This document shows, piece by piece, positions 14,718 to 25,255 of a DNA stretch of 36,348 bases. Where the stretch lies: positions 1 through 36,348 of the forward strand of contig DZDA01000010.1 in assembly GCA_022730375.1 (NCBI GenBank), written 5' to 3'. The notes below the pieces were generated by a model that was not told the DNA's origin, made no database searches, and saw only the letters and a list, made by a program, of their open reading frames with translations. The first letter of the stretch is position 1. Every line of letters begins with the position of its first letter. Position numbers and translations under genes: made by a program. Source of the stretch: Thiomonas intermedia. Its GTDB lineage: Bacteria > Pseudomonadota > Gammaproteobacteria > Burkholderiales > Burkholderiaceae_C.

Positions 14718-15481
14718 TGGGCAAGTTCCTCTTCGGCCTCGCCCATATAGGCGGCGATCACCTCGGGATTGCGCGAAACCTCGTCGTAACTGCCTTCGGC
14801 CAGGACCTGGCCGCGCTGCATGACCGTCACGCGGTCGCAGATACTGGAGATGACCGACATATTGTGTTCGACCATCAAAACGGTGCGCCCCTGCGCGACG
14901 CGGCGAATGAGTTCGGTCACCTGTTGCACGTCTTCGTGGCCCAGGCCCTGGGTCGGCTCATCGAGCAGCATCAGCTTGGGATTCATGGCCAGCGTGGTGG
15001 CGAGTTCCAGCGCCCGTTTGTGGCCATAGGGCAGGCTGGCGGCCGCACGACGGGCCTGGCTGGCGAGTCCGACCAGTTCGAGAAACTGCATCGCCTCGTC
15101 ATTCAGGCGATCCAGCGCCCGGGTTGAGCGCCAGAACTGGGTGGCCAGCCCGGCCTGCCGCTGCAGGCCGACGCGGACGTTTTCGAGCAGGGTCATCTGA
15201 GAAAAGGCGGCACTGATCTGAAAGGAGCGCACCATACCGAGCCGGGCAATATCCGCCGGCTGCAGATGGGTAATAGGCTGATTCTGAAAGTAAACCTCAC
15301 CTGAGGTGGGTCTAATGAATTTGCTCAATAAATTGAAACAGGTGGTTTTTCCGGCGCCGTTGGGGCCGACGAGCGCGTGAATGGCGCCCTCGTTAACCTG
15401 CAGATTGACATTCTGAACTGCGGCAAATCCGGAAAACTGTTTGCTCAGTCCCTCTGCGCGCAAAATGACCGTGTTCAGCAT
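14714..15481 (-). CDS. livG: ABC transporter ATP-binding protein LivG
   Basis: 255 aa. I chose the ATG at 15481 because AGAGG lies nine bases upstream; the ATG at 15490 directly abuts that site. Walker A is GPNGAGKTT (39-47, Lys45), the signature region is LPYGHKRALELA, and Walker B is LMLLDEPTQGLG with a switch His in VEHNMSV. The family-specific MVRSFQISAAFSQMTLLENV follows the Q-loop. It is the first gene of the liv operon and supplies one ATPase subunit. A long AT-rich leader (about 15482-15690) lies between it and the gabD terminator and probably holds the promoter. Confidence 0.95.
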   Translation of the reverse strand: MLNTVILRAEGLSKQFSGFAAVQNVNLQVNEGAIHALVGPNGAGKTTCFNLLSKFIRPTSGEVYFQNQPITHLQPADIARLGMVRSFQISAAFSQMTLLENVRVGLQRQAGLATQFWRSTRALDRLNDEAMQFLELVGLASQARRAAASLPYGHKRALELATTLAMNPKLMLLDEPTQGLGHEDVQQVTELIRRVAQGRTVLMVEHNMSVISSICDRVTVMQRGQVLAEGSYDEVSRNPEVIAAYMGEAEEELAQ

Positions 15482-15694
15482 GAGCTTCATCCTCTAGAAC
15501 GACTGCATTTTGCTGCAACGCACCCTGGGCGCTCAAGCGTCCAATGCCAGTGGAAACCCTGATGATCGGCATGACTTGGTAACAGTCTGTGAGAGCCTGT
15601 ATTAAATGACGAAAACGGAGTTACATTAAATTAAATACTCCGGCGAGTAAATCATGCTTTGTGCCCGCCTTTGGTGCGGGAAATCGCAAAAAAA
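15482..15694. other. AT-rich intergenic region upstream of livG
   Basis: About 210 bp with no gene. The central part (15600-15660) is much more AT-rich than its surroundings, with ATTAAATTAAAT-like runs, as expected for the liv promoter. I could not place convincing -35 and -10 boxes or an operator. Confidence 0.5.
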
Positions 15695-15722
15695 GCCCAC
15701 CCGAAAATCTTCGGCGTGGGCC
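15689..15722 (-). terminator. Intrinsic terminator after gabD
   Basis: On the minus strand GCCCAC-type arms pair around a CGAAGATTTTCG centre (GCCCAC at 15695-15700 with GTGGGC at 15717-15722) and are followed by a run of seven T. It separates gabD from the liv operon. Confidence 0.85.
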
Positions 15723-15761
15723 TTTGTTTGAATGGCCTTTAGATGAGGCAAAGTCTCAGAA

Positions 15762-17255
15762 TTACTTGTTCAAATCACCCAGGCAGAGATATTTCATTTC
15801 GACATATTCGTCGATGCCGTGATGCGAGCCTTCGCGGCCCAGCCCGGACTGTTTCACGCCGCCGAAAGGCGCGACCTCGTTGGACATCAAACCGGTGTTG
15901 ATGCCCACCATGCCGTATTCCAGCGCCTCGGCTACGCGGAAGATGCGGCCGACGTCGCGGCTGAAGAAGTAGGCGGCCAGGCCGAACTCGGTCGCATTGG
16001 CCGCGGCGATGGCTTCGGCTTCGGTCTTGAAGCGGAACACCGGCGCCACCGGGCCGAAGGTTTCCTCTCTGGCGCAGAGCATGTCGCTCGTCACATCGGC
16101 CAGCACGGTGGCCTGGAAGAACCGTCCGGCATTGGTGCCGGTCTCCACCCGCTTGCCGCCCACCACCATGCGCGCGCCCTTGGAGGTGGCGTCGCTGATG
16201 TGCTTCTCGACCTTGGCCAGGGCCTGATCGTCGATCAGCGGGCCCAGATTCACGCCTTCATCGAAGCCGCTGCCGATTTTCAGGCTGCCCACGGCCTGCG
16301 CCAGGCGCTCGACGAAACGGTCGTAGATGCCGTCCTGCACATACAGCCGGTTGGCGCAGACGCAGGTCTGGCCGGCATTGCGGTACTTGCTCGCCATGGC
16401 GCCTTCGATGGCCGAATCGAGATCGGCATCGTCGAACACGATGAAGGGCGCGTTGCCGCCGAGTTCGAGCGACAGCTTCTTGATGCTGGGCGCCGACTGC
16501 GCCATGAGAATGCGGCCGACCTCGGTGGAGCCGGTGAACGACAGATGACGCACCACCTTTGATGCGCACAGCAGCTTGCCGATAGCGATCGACCCCTCGG
16601 CGTCGGCTGTGAGCACGTTGAGCACGCCGCGCGGAATGCCGGCGCGGTCGGCCAGTTCGGCCGCGGCCAGGGCGGTGAGCGGCGTTTGCTCGGCGGGCTT
16701 GATGACCACGGGGCAACCGGCCGCCAGTGCGGGCGCGACCTTGCGGGTGATCATGGCCAGCGGGAAGTTCCACGGCGTGATCGCGGCACAGACGCCGACG
16801 GGCTGCTTGAGGACGAGCAGGCGCTTGGTGGCGTCCGGGCTGGGGATGGTTTCGCCGTAAACCCGCTTCGCTTCTTCGGCGAACCATTCCACGAAGCTGG
16901 CGCCATAGAGCACTTCGCCCTTGGCCTCGGCCAGCGGCTTGCCTTGCTCGGCGGTCATCAGGCGGGCCAGGTCGTCGGCGTTGGCCACCAGCAGATCGAA
17001 CCACTTGCGCAGAATGGCGGCGCGCTGCTTGGCGGGCAGGGCGCGCCAGGCAGGCCAGGCTGCGTCTGCGGCGTCGATGGCGAGCTGCGCATGCATGGGC
17101 TCCAGCGCGGGCACTTGCGCCAACTCGGCATTGGTGGCTGGATCGGTGACTGCGAAGCGGCGGGCGGAATCGATCCACTGGCCATCGATATAGGCCTGGG
17201 TCTTGAACAGCGTGGGGTCTTTGAGCAGGGACAGCGGATTGGCGGGCCGGTTCAT
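15762..17255 (-). CDS. gabD: Succinate-semialdehyde dehydrogenase (NAD(P)+)
   Basis: 497 aa, preceded by GGAG. Aldehyde dehydrogenase fold: Rossmann and cofactor region TPWNFPLAMITRK, FTGSTEVG, catalytic Glu264 in LELGGNAP and catalytic Cys298 in NAGQTCVCANR. The sequence RVYGETIPSPDATKRLLVLKQPVG and the ending FGGVKQSGLGREGSHHGIDEYVEMKYLC are characteristic of GabD. It oxidises succinate semialdehyde to succinate in 4-aminobutyrate and related degradation. Glutarate semialdehyde (DavD) is a close alternative substrate. It is transcribed ahead of the liv operon but has its own terminator. It diverges from alaS. Confidence 0.92.
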   Translation of the reverse strand: MNRPANPLSLLKDPTLFKTQAYIDGQWIDSARRFAVTDPATNAELAQVPALEPMHAQLAIDAADAAWPAWRALPAKQRAAILRKWFDLLVANADDLARLMTAEQGKPLAEAKGEVLYGASFVEWFAEEAKRVYGETIPSPDATKRLLVLKQPVGVCAAITPWNFPLAMITRKVAPALAAGCPVVIKPAEQTPLTALAAAELADRAGIPRGVLNVLTADAEGSIAIGKLLCASKVVRHLSFTGSTEVGRILMAQSAPSIKKLSLELGGNAPFIVFDDADLDSAIEGAMASKYRNAGQTCVCANRLYVQDGIYDRFVERLAQAVGSLKIGSGFDEGVNLGPLIDDQALAKVEKHISDATSKGARMVVGGKRVETGTNAGRFFQATVLADVTSDMLCAREETFGPVAPVFRFKTEAEAIAAANATEFGLAAYFFSRDVGRIFRVAEALEYGMVGINTGLMSNEVAPFGGVKQSGLGREGSHHGIDEYVEMKYLCLGDLNK

Positions 17256-17370
17256 GGGCAGCTCCGGTTGGGGTGAACGGGATCAGGTTGTAAGCCCTAA
17301 AATCTAACGTTTTGCATGATCGTGCGCCAGAGCCAGTTCCGCGCCCGTGCCACAGCCACTTACCCGCCCC

Positions 17371-20124
<2,754 letters not shown>

Positions 20125-21339
20125 ATGCGCGCAGCGGACATGGACCTGCAGGGCAAGCACATCGTTCTCGCCGTCACCGGCGGGGTCGCGGCCTACAAAG
20201 CTGCCGAGCTGACGCGGCTGCTGGTCAAGGCGGGGGCGACGGTGCAGGTCGTGCTGACAGCTGCGGGTGGGCGCTTTGTCGGCGCCGCCACTTTTCAGGC
20301 GCTCACCGGTCGCCCGGTGTTCGATGACCTGTGGGATACCCGCGTGGGCAACGGCATGGCGCACATCGAGCTGACGCGCGCGGCTGATCTCGTGGTCGTT
20401 GCGCCAGCCACGGCGAATGTGCTCGCGCAGGCGGCGGGCGGCCTGTCGGACGATCTGCTCTCCACCTTGCTGCTGGCGTCCAACAAACCCGTGCTGTTCG
20501 CCCCGGCGATGAACCGCGAGATGTGGGGCCATCCGGCCACGCAGCGCAACGTCGCCCGGCTGCGCGAAGACGGCGCGCTGATCAGCGGCCCGGCCGCGGG
20601 CGAGCAGGCCTGCGGCGAGGTCGGCGAAGGCCGCATGGTCGAACCCGAAGATCTGTTGCAGGACATCGTCGCCGCGTTTCAGCCCAAATTGTTCAAGGGC
20701 CGCACCGTGCTGGTCACCGCCGGGCCCACCTTCGAGGCCATCGACCCAGTGCGCGGCCTCACCAACCGTTCCAGCGGCAAGATGGGCTACGCCGTGGCCC
20801 GGGCGGCGCGCGAGACCGGGGCGCGCGTGGTGCTGGTGAGCGGCCCGACCGCACTGCCCGCGCCGCATGGCGTGCAGCGGGTGGACGTGAGCAGCGCGCA
20901 GGAGATGTTCGACGCGGTGATGGCCCAGGTTGGCGCAGCGCAGGTGTTCATCGCCACCGCGGCCGTGGCCGACTGGCGGCCTGCACAGGTTCATGCGCAG
21001 AAACAGAAAAAGCGCGAAGGCGAGTGCGCTCCGACCATTGCCTTGCAGGCGAACCCGGACATTCTCGCCACGGTGGCCGCTTTGCCGCAGCCGCCGTTCT
21101 GCGTGGGTTTTGCCGCCGAGAGCGAAAAACTGGCGGAACACGCCGCAGCCAAACGTGTGCGCAAGAATGTGCCGCTGCTGGTGGGCAACCTCGGGCCGGA
21201 AACCTTCGGCCGCGACGACAACCGGCTGGAACTGTTCGACGCTGTCGGTCATCACCCTCTGGGCTGCGGCGACAAACTCGTGCTGGCGCGCAAGCTCATC
21301 AAGGAGATCGCGGCCCGACTTGAACGTACTGGTCTCTGA
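20125..21339 (+). CDS. coaBC: Bifunctional phosphopantothenoylcysteine decarboxylase / phosphopantothenate-cysteine ligase
   Basis: 404 aa. The ATG immediately follows the alaS stop (TGAATG); the ATG at 20140 is an alternative. The CoaC flavoprotein half (about 1-190) has GGVAAYKA, the active-site His80 (NGMAHIEL), PAMN ending at Asn130, and Cys163 in the flexible flap ([10 protein letters not shown]). The CoaB half (about 193-404) has [22 protein letters not shown] and [10 protein letters not shown]. It joins cysteine to 4'-phosphopantothenate and decarboxylates the product, two steps of coenzyme A synthesis. It is followed by dut, the same gene order as dfp-dut in E. coli. Confidence 0.96.
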   Translation: MRAADMDLQGKHIVLAVTGGVAAYKAAELTRLLVKAGATVQVVLTAAGGRFVGAATFQALTGRPVFDDLWDTRVGNGMAHIELTRAADLVVVAPATANVLAQAAGGLSDDLLSTLLLASNKPVLFAPAMNREMWGHPATQRNVARLREDGALISGPAAGEQACGEVGEGRMVEPEDLLQDIVAAFQPKLFKGRTVLVTAGPTFEAIDPVRGLTNRSSGKMGYAVARAARETGARVVLVSGPTALPAPHGVQRVDVSSAQEMFDAVMAQVGAAQVFIATAAVADWRPAQVHAQKQKKREGECAPTIALQANPDILATVAALPQPPFCVGFAAESEKLAEHAAAKRVRKNVPLLVGNLGPETFGRDDNRLELFDAVGHHPLGCGDKLVLARKLIKEIAARLERTGL

Positions 21340-21392
21340 GCGGTTTGTGCCATCATCCTCAATTAAATCGCTTCATCCACCAAGGATTCCTC

Positions 21393-21848
21393 TTGTCTCA
21401 TCCCCGCATCGCCGTCCGCCTTCTCGATGACCGTCTGCGCGAGCAGCTTCCCGCCTACGCCAGCCCGGGCAGCGCGGGCATGGATCTGCGCGCCTGCATT
21501 GATGCCCCGCTGACCCTGCAACCGGGGCAGGCCGAGCTCATTCCCACCGGGCTGGCCATGCACATCGGCGATCCCGGCCTGTGCGCCATGCTGCTGCCGC
21601 GTTCCGGCCTGGGACACAAGCACGGCGTGGTGCTGGGCAATCTGGTCGGGCTCATCGATTCCGACTACCAGGGCCCGCTGATGGTGAGCTGCTGGAACCG
21701 CGGCAGCGCGGCCTACACGGTGCAACCGATGGAGCGCATCGCGCAACTGGTCATCGTGCCGGTGGTGCAGGCGCATTGGGCGGTGGTGGACAGCTTCGAC
21801 ACCACCGAGCGCGGCGTCGGGGGCTTTGGCTCCACCGGCGCGCACTGA
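21393..21848 (+). CDS. dut: dUTP diphosphatase
   Basis: 151 aa. I chose the TTG at 21393 because AAGGA lies seven bases upstream and the length then matches trimeric dUTPases. The five family motifs are visible: [35 protein letters not shown] and the C-terminal [10 protein letters not shown]. It hydrolyses dUTP to dUMP, keeping uracil out of DNA and feeding dTMP synthesis. It lies 53 bp after coaBC and is probably in the same transcript. Confidence 0.96.
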   Translation: MSHPRIAVRLLDDRLREQLPAYASPGSAGMDLRACIDAPLTLQPGQAELIPTGLAMHIGDPGLCAMLLPRSGLGHKHGVVLGNLVGLIDSDYQGPLMVSCWNRGSAAYTVQPMERIAQLVIVPVVQAHWAVVDSFDTTERGVGGFGSTGAH

Positions 21849-21875
21849 TCCGCGCAAACACACAGGGGCTGTGAC

Positions 21876-22460
21876 ATGGCGCGTCGCTGGGCCAAGCTGC
21901 TGGTGCGCAAGTTCGAGGCGATGCAAAGCAGCCCGTGGCTGCGCCCCTTCGCCAAATACATTGCGCACCCGACGCTGTGGAGTCTGAACCGTCGCAGCGT
22001 GGCGCTGGCGGTGGCGGCGGGCATGATCGGCGGTTTGATTCCCGGCCCGTTCCAGATGCTCACTGCGGGCATTCTGGCCGTGCTGGTGCGATGCAACTTT
22101 CCCATTGCCCTGGTGGTGACGCTCTACAGCAATCCGCTCACCATCGTGCCGCTCTATCTCGTGGCTTACAAGCTCGGTGTGCTGGTTAGCCCCGCGCAGG
22201 CCGCGCAAACGCTCACCGCGCCGCCGGGGTTCGACTGGCTGCATCTCTGGGATTCGACCGTCGGTCTGGCGCACTGGGCCTGGAATCTGGGGACGCCGCT
22301 GTTCGTCGGCGTCCCCCTGCTGGCGCTCATTCTGGCCGTTGCCGGCTATTTCATCACCCTGCTGGGCTGGAACCTGCATCTGCGCCTGGAATGGCGCTCG
22401 CGCAAGCAGGCGCGGCTGGCGCGCGAAGCGGCCAGCACGCAGCAGAAAAACCGAGAATAA
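21876..22460 (+). CDS. DUF2062 inner-membrane protein
   Basis: 194 aa with AGGGG before the ATG. A basic, amphipathic N-terminus (MARRWAKLLVRKFEAM) is followed by hydrophobic segments at about 41-72 (ALAVAAGMIGGLIPGPFQMLTAGILAVL), 77-105 and 140-165. The GLIPGPFQ and NPLTIVPLY motifs mark DUF2062. The function of the family is not established. The tail is strongly basic and polar. It starts 27 bp after dut, so it is likely co-transcribed. Confidence 0.88.
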   Translation: MARRWAKLLVRKFEAMQSSPWLRPFAKYIAHPTLWSLNRRSVALAVAAGMIGGLIPGPFQMLTAGILAVLVRCNFPIALVVTLYSNPLTIVPLYLVAYKLGVLVSPAQAAQTLTAPPGFDWLHLWDSTVGLAHWAWNLGTPLFVGVPLLALILAVAGYFITLLGWNLHLRLEWRSRKQARLAREAASTQQKNRE

Positions 22461-22490
22461 ATCGAACCCAAATCGTCCAGTAGGCGGGGT

Positions 22491-22997
22491 TTACTTCTCG
22501 CCGGGGAGAAACAGCCCTGCATCAGCCGAATCGAGCAGGGCGCTCTGGGCCTCGATTTCGTCGGGATCGGCGGCGCGCACGTCGAGCACGGTGTATTCGA
22601 TCCGCAGCGCCATACCGGCCAGCGGATGGTTGCCGTCGAGCAAAACCTTGTCGTCGTGAATTTCGGTCACGGTGTAGAAGGCATCGGCATCGCCCGGCGA
22701 GCAGCCCTCGGGCAGTTGCTCGAACATCATGCCCTCTTCGAGTTCGGCGGGAAACAGCTTGCGGTCTTCGACCAGCAGCAAGTCGGCGTCGTAGTCGCCG
22801 AATGCATCTTCCGGCTGCAGGTAGATGTCGCCCTTGTCGCCCACGCCCTTGCCCAGCATCTGCTCGGCCATGCGCGGCAGCAGATCGTCGCCGCCGACAT
22901 AGAAGTCGTCGCCTTCGGCGTTTTCGTCGATCAAATCGCCTTGTGAGTCTGTCATGCGCCAGGACAGGGTGGCGACAAGGCCTTCGGTGATTTTCAT
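22491..22997 (-). CDS. SlyD-like FKBP-type peptidyl-prolyl isomerase
   Basis: 168 aa from the ATG at 22997 (MKITEGLVATL); the open frame upstream overlaps the divergent gene and lacks support. The FKBP domain is split by an acidic insert-in-flap domain (about 70-120), as in SlyD and SlpA. The FKBP sequence resumes at DGNHPLAGMALRIEY (121-135). There is no His-rich metal-binding tail as in E. coli SlyD. The protein is very acidic. It probably acts as a cytoplasmic prolyl isomerase and chaperone. It diverges from the RoxA-like gene across 65 bp and converges on the DUF2062 gene. Confidence 0.92.
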   Translation of the reverse strand: MKITEGLVATLSWRMTDSQGDLIDENAEGDDFYVGGDDLLPRMAEQMLGKGVGDKGDIYLQPEDAFGDYDADLLLVEDRKLFPAELEEGMMFEQLPEGCSPGDADAFYTVTEIHDDKVLLDGNHPLAGMALRIEYTVLDVRAADPDEIEAQSALLDSADAGLFLPGEK

Positions 22998-23062
22998 GGT
23001 TATGCTCGCAGGAGTTTGAGTATGGAAACGGGGAACGACCAAAAGTTCGCCCGCATTGGAAC

Positions 23063-24229
23063 ATGACAAAGATGTCAACTGCGACGCTTCATTGGGGGGC
23101 CTTCACCGAAGCCCGTTTTCTGCGCGAAATCTGGCAACGCAAACCACTGCTGCTGCGTCAGGCCTTTCCGGGCTTCAAGCCCCTGCTCAGCCGGGCGCAA
23201 CTGTTTGCTCTGGCCGGGCATGACGATGTCGAATCGCGCCTGTTGCAGCGCGCGAGCCGCCGCTGGCAGCTCGATCACGGGCCCTTTGCGCGCAGGCAGC
23301 TTCCGCCCGTCGAGCAGCGCAACTGGACGCTGCTGGTTCAGGGGGTGAACCTGCACGTCGATGCCGCAGGCGATTTGCTGCGGCAATTCCGCTTCATTCC
23401 CGACGCGCGGCTCGACGATCTGATGATTTCGTGGGCCAGCGAGGGCGGCGGCGTTGGGCCGCACCAGGATGCTTACGACGTGTTCCTGCTGCAAGCCGCC
23501 GGGCGGCGGCGCTGGCGCATCGGCCCGGTGGAAGACGCCACGCTGCAACCTGGCAAACCGGTCAAGCTGCTGGCGAAATTCACGCCCGAGGAAGACCTGA
23601 TCCTCGAACCCGGCGACATGCTCTATCTCCCCCCCGGCTGGGGCCACGACGGCATTGCGGCCAGCGGCGATTGCATGACTTACTCGGTGGGCTTTCGCGC
23701 GCCGCCGCAGGGCGAGTTGCTCAAGGAAGTGCTGTGGCAACTGGCCGAGGCGCAGCAAGGCGGCGCGATCTACCGCGATCCGCCGCTGCGCTCGGGGGCG
23801 TCTCCTGCGCGGCTTCCCGAGGCCATGGTGAAGTTTGCCCGCGAGGCTTTCAGCCGCCTCAAACCCGACGCCGCGATGTTCGAGGACGTGCTCGGTCTCT
23901 ACCTCACCACCCCCAAGCCCCAGGTCTGGTTCGAAAGCGTCGAAACCCCTGCCGCAACATGGCGCCGCGCCTGTCGGCAGACGGGTTGTCGGCTCGATCG
24001 TCGCAGCAAAATGCTCTACACCGCGCAGGCGCTGTTCCTCAATGGAGAGGCGGTGGATGCCGCATTGGCGTCCTCCGCGTTGTTGCGCCAACTGGCCGAT
24101 CAGCAAAACCTGAGCGCTGCGCAGGTTCAGACGGCCAGTGCTGCGGAGCTGGCCGCCTTGGCCGACTGGTGCGCCATCGGCTGGTTGCAGCCGGGCAATG
24201 AGCGTTCAGCCGAGAGTCCGCGCGCCTAG
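23063..24229 (+). CDS. RoxA/YcfD-like 2-oxoglutarate-dependent ribosomal oxygenase
   Basis: 388 aa; an ATG three codons later is equally possible. The JmjC-type cupin has Fe(II) ligands His134, Asp136 (VGPHQDAYDVF) and His195 (PPGWGHDG). The N-terminal segment LREIWQRKPLLLRQAFPGF is the conserved start of the YcfD group. The C-terminal part (about 225-388) is a helical and winged-helix-like region. E. coli RoxA (YcfD) hydroxylates an arginine of ribosomal protein L16, and the same role is likely here. A small unknown gene follows 20 bp later. Confidence 0.9.
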   Translation: MTKMSTATLHWGAFTEARFLREIWQRKPLLLRQAFPGFKPLLSRAQLFALAGHDDVESRLLQRASRRWQLDHGPFARRQLPPVEQRNWTLLVQGVNLHVDAAGDLLRQFRFIPDARLDDLMISWASEGGGVGPHQDAYDVFLLQAAGRRRWRIGPVEDATLQPGKPVKLLAKFTPEEDLILEPGDMLYLPPGWGHDGIAASGDCMTYSVGFRAPPQGELLKEVLWQLAEAQQGGAIYRDPPLRSGASPARLPEAMVKFAREAFSRLKPDAAMFEDVLGLYLTTPKPQVWFESVETPAATWRRACRQTGCRLDRRSKMLYTAQALFLNGEAVDAALASSALLRQLADQQNLSAAQVQTASAAELAALADWCAIGWLQPGNERSAESPRA

Positions 24230-24249
24230 CAAACCCAGGTGACATCCAG

Positions 24250-24738
24250 ATGACACCGCCCGGCCAAGACCTGCCCTTCGAGACGCGCACTCAAGCCCAT
24301 GCGGCGCTTGGCGCGCTTGTGGCCGATCAAGGAGTGAGTCTTTACTGTTTCAGCGCCGACTATCGTGCCTGGCCGTTGAATCAGCCCGCGTTCATCCAGC
24401 AACTGGAGCAATGGGCGCTGCGCGATGCCAGGCATCTCGATGCCCTGCGGTTTCTGGCGCTCGACTGGAGCCAGGTAAGAGAACGTTTTCCACGTTTCGC
24501 CGCGTTCCGCCGCGACTTTGCTCACCTAGTGAGTTGTCGGCAGATTACCGATACGGGCGCTCGCGGACTGGTCGAAATCGCAGGATCGCCTCGTTGCGCC
24601 GTGTATGCGCATACCGCGACATGGCTGTCGGGCGAGACCTTGCAGACGGCTGCGCGTGTGCACGCCTTTCGCATGCGTTTCGATGAGGTCTGGGAGCAGG
24701 CCACACCGGCATTTCCTGCGGTGATTCTGGGTTTGTGA
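24250..24738 (+). CDS. Uncharacterised protein downstream of the RoxA-like oxygenase
   Basis: 162 aa, preceded by AGGTGA, so probably translated and co-transcribed with the oxygenase. I do not recognise a firm family, though the layout resembles the DUF7931 group. It has no signal peptide or membrane helix. It contains SLYCFSADYRAWPLNQPAF (about 30-48) and WALRDARHLDALRFLALDW (about 55-73). A later segment has ITDTGARGLVEIAG, then VYAHTATWLSGETLQTAARVHAFRMRFDEVWEQA. The Arg-Met-Arg-Phe-Asp-Glu-Val-Trp region and the start recall the C-terminus of phospholipase-D-like proteins, but no HKD motif is present. No function is assigned. Confidence 0.78.
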   Translation: MTPPGQDLPFETRTQAHAALGALVADQGVSLYCFSADYRAWPLNQPAFIQQLEQWALRDARHLDALRFLALDWSQVRERFPRFAAFRRDFAHLVSCRQITDTGARGLVEIAGSPRCAVYAHTATWLSGETLQTAARVHAFRMRFDEVWEQATPAFPAVILGL

Positions 24739-24922
24739 CAAATTCGCAACACGGCAATTTGGAACCGTAAAATTGCAACACGGGGATAACCCGAAGTCCC
24801 ACTATACTTATGCGCTGAACTTGATATGCAAACCGGTTCTGGTTGCGATTGGGTTCAATCAGGACGGTAAAGAATTTTTTCGGGCTAACCCCCCCATTTT
24901 GACTGACGCTTAGAGGAAAGTA
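24739..24922 (+). promoter_or_regulatory. Leader with direct repeats and a -10-like box before the small lipoprotein
   Basis: GCAACACGG occurs twice (24746-24754 and 24775-24783, 29 bp apart), each preceded by an AATT. TATACT at 24803-24808 is five of six to the -10 consensus but has no good -35. If it is the -10, the repeats centre at about -65 and -36, as activator sites might. AACCGGTT at 24831-24838 is a short palindrome. GAGGAAAG precedes the start codon. Confidence 0.4.
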
Positions 24923-25153
24923 ATGAAAAAGTCCCTTCTGCTGGCATCCATGATCGCCGCTCTCGCCCTGGCCGCTTGCGGTAAAAAAGAAGAAGCCGCT
25001 CCGGCTGCTTCGGCTCCCGCTGCTGCCTCTGCCCCCGCTGCTGCCTCGGCTCCGGCTTCGGCGCCTGCTGCTGCTTCGGCTCCCGCTGCTTCCGCTCCTG
25101 CTGCTGCCTCGGCCCCGGCCGAAGCCGCTTCTGGCGCCAGCGCTGCCAAGTAA
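24923..25153 (+). CDS. Small Ala/Pro/Ser-repeat lipoprotein
   Basis: 76 aa with a strong GAGGAAAG ribosome-binding site. A lipoprotein signal peptide ends at lipobox LAAC, with Cys19 the predicted lipidated residue. After GKKEEA the mature part is almost wholly Ala, Pro and Ser in repeating SAPAA units, with Ala-rich and Glu-containing ends (EAASGASAAK). Such sequence is likely extended and disordered, like a spacer anchored in a membrane. The residue after Cys is Gly, so outer-membrane sorting is likely. No function can be assigned. It has its own leader and a strong terminator, so it is monocistronic. Confidence 0.85.
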   Translation: MKKSLLLASMIAALALAACGKKEEAAPAASAPAAASAPAAASAPASAPAAASAPAASAPAAASAPAEAASGASAAK

Positions 25154-25168
25154 TTTCTTTGCAGACGC

Positions 25169-25196
25169 AAAAAAGCCGGCGCAAGCCGGCTTTTTT
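25169..25196. terminator. Bidirectional terminator after the small lipoprotein
   Basis: AAAAAAGCCGGC, loop GCAA, GCCGGCTTTTTT: a perfect 12-bp stem with T-runs on both strands. It ends the lipoprotein transcript and also faces bamC. Confidence 0.95.
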
Positions 25197-25211
25197 GTTG
25201 TCTGAATTTTT

Positions 25212-25239
25212 GACCATAGCCCTCGAGTGGGCCATGGTC
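25212..25239 (-). other. Hairpin downstream of bamC
   Basis: GACCAT-A-GCCC, loop TCGAGT, GGGC-C-ATGGTC: ten pairs with one mismatch. It lies between the bamC stop and the bidirectional terminator. There is no T-run after it on the minus strand, so it more likely protects the transcript end than terminates it. Confidence 0.7.
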
Positions 25240-25255
25240 TCGGGTGACTTACGAC

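Noticed and set aside
24990-25140. Short repeats in the lipoprotein gene as a CRISPR array or satellite
   Set aside because: The units are degenerate codons for Ala, Pro and Ser in one reading frame, with no unique spacers.
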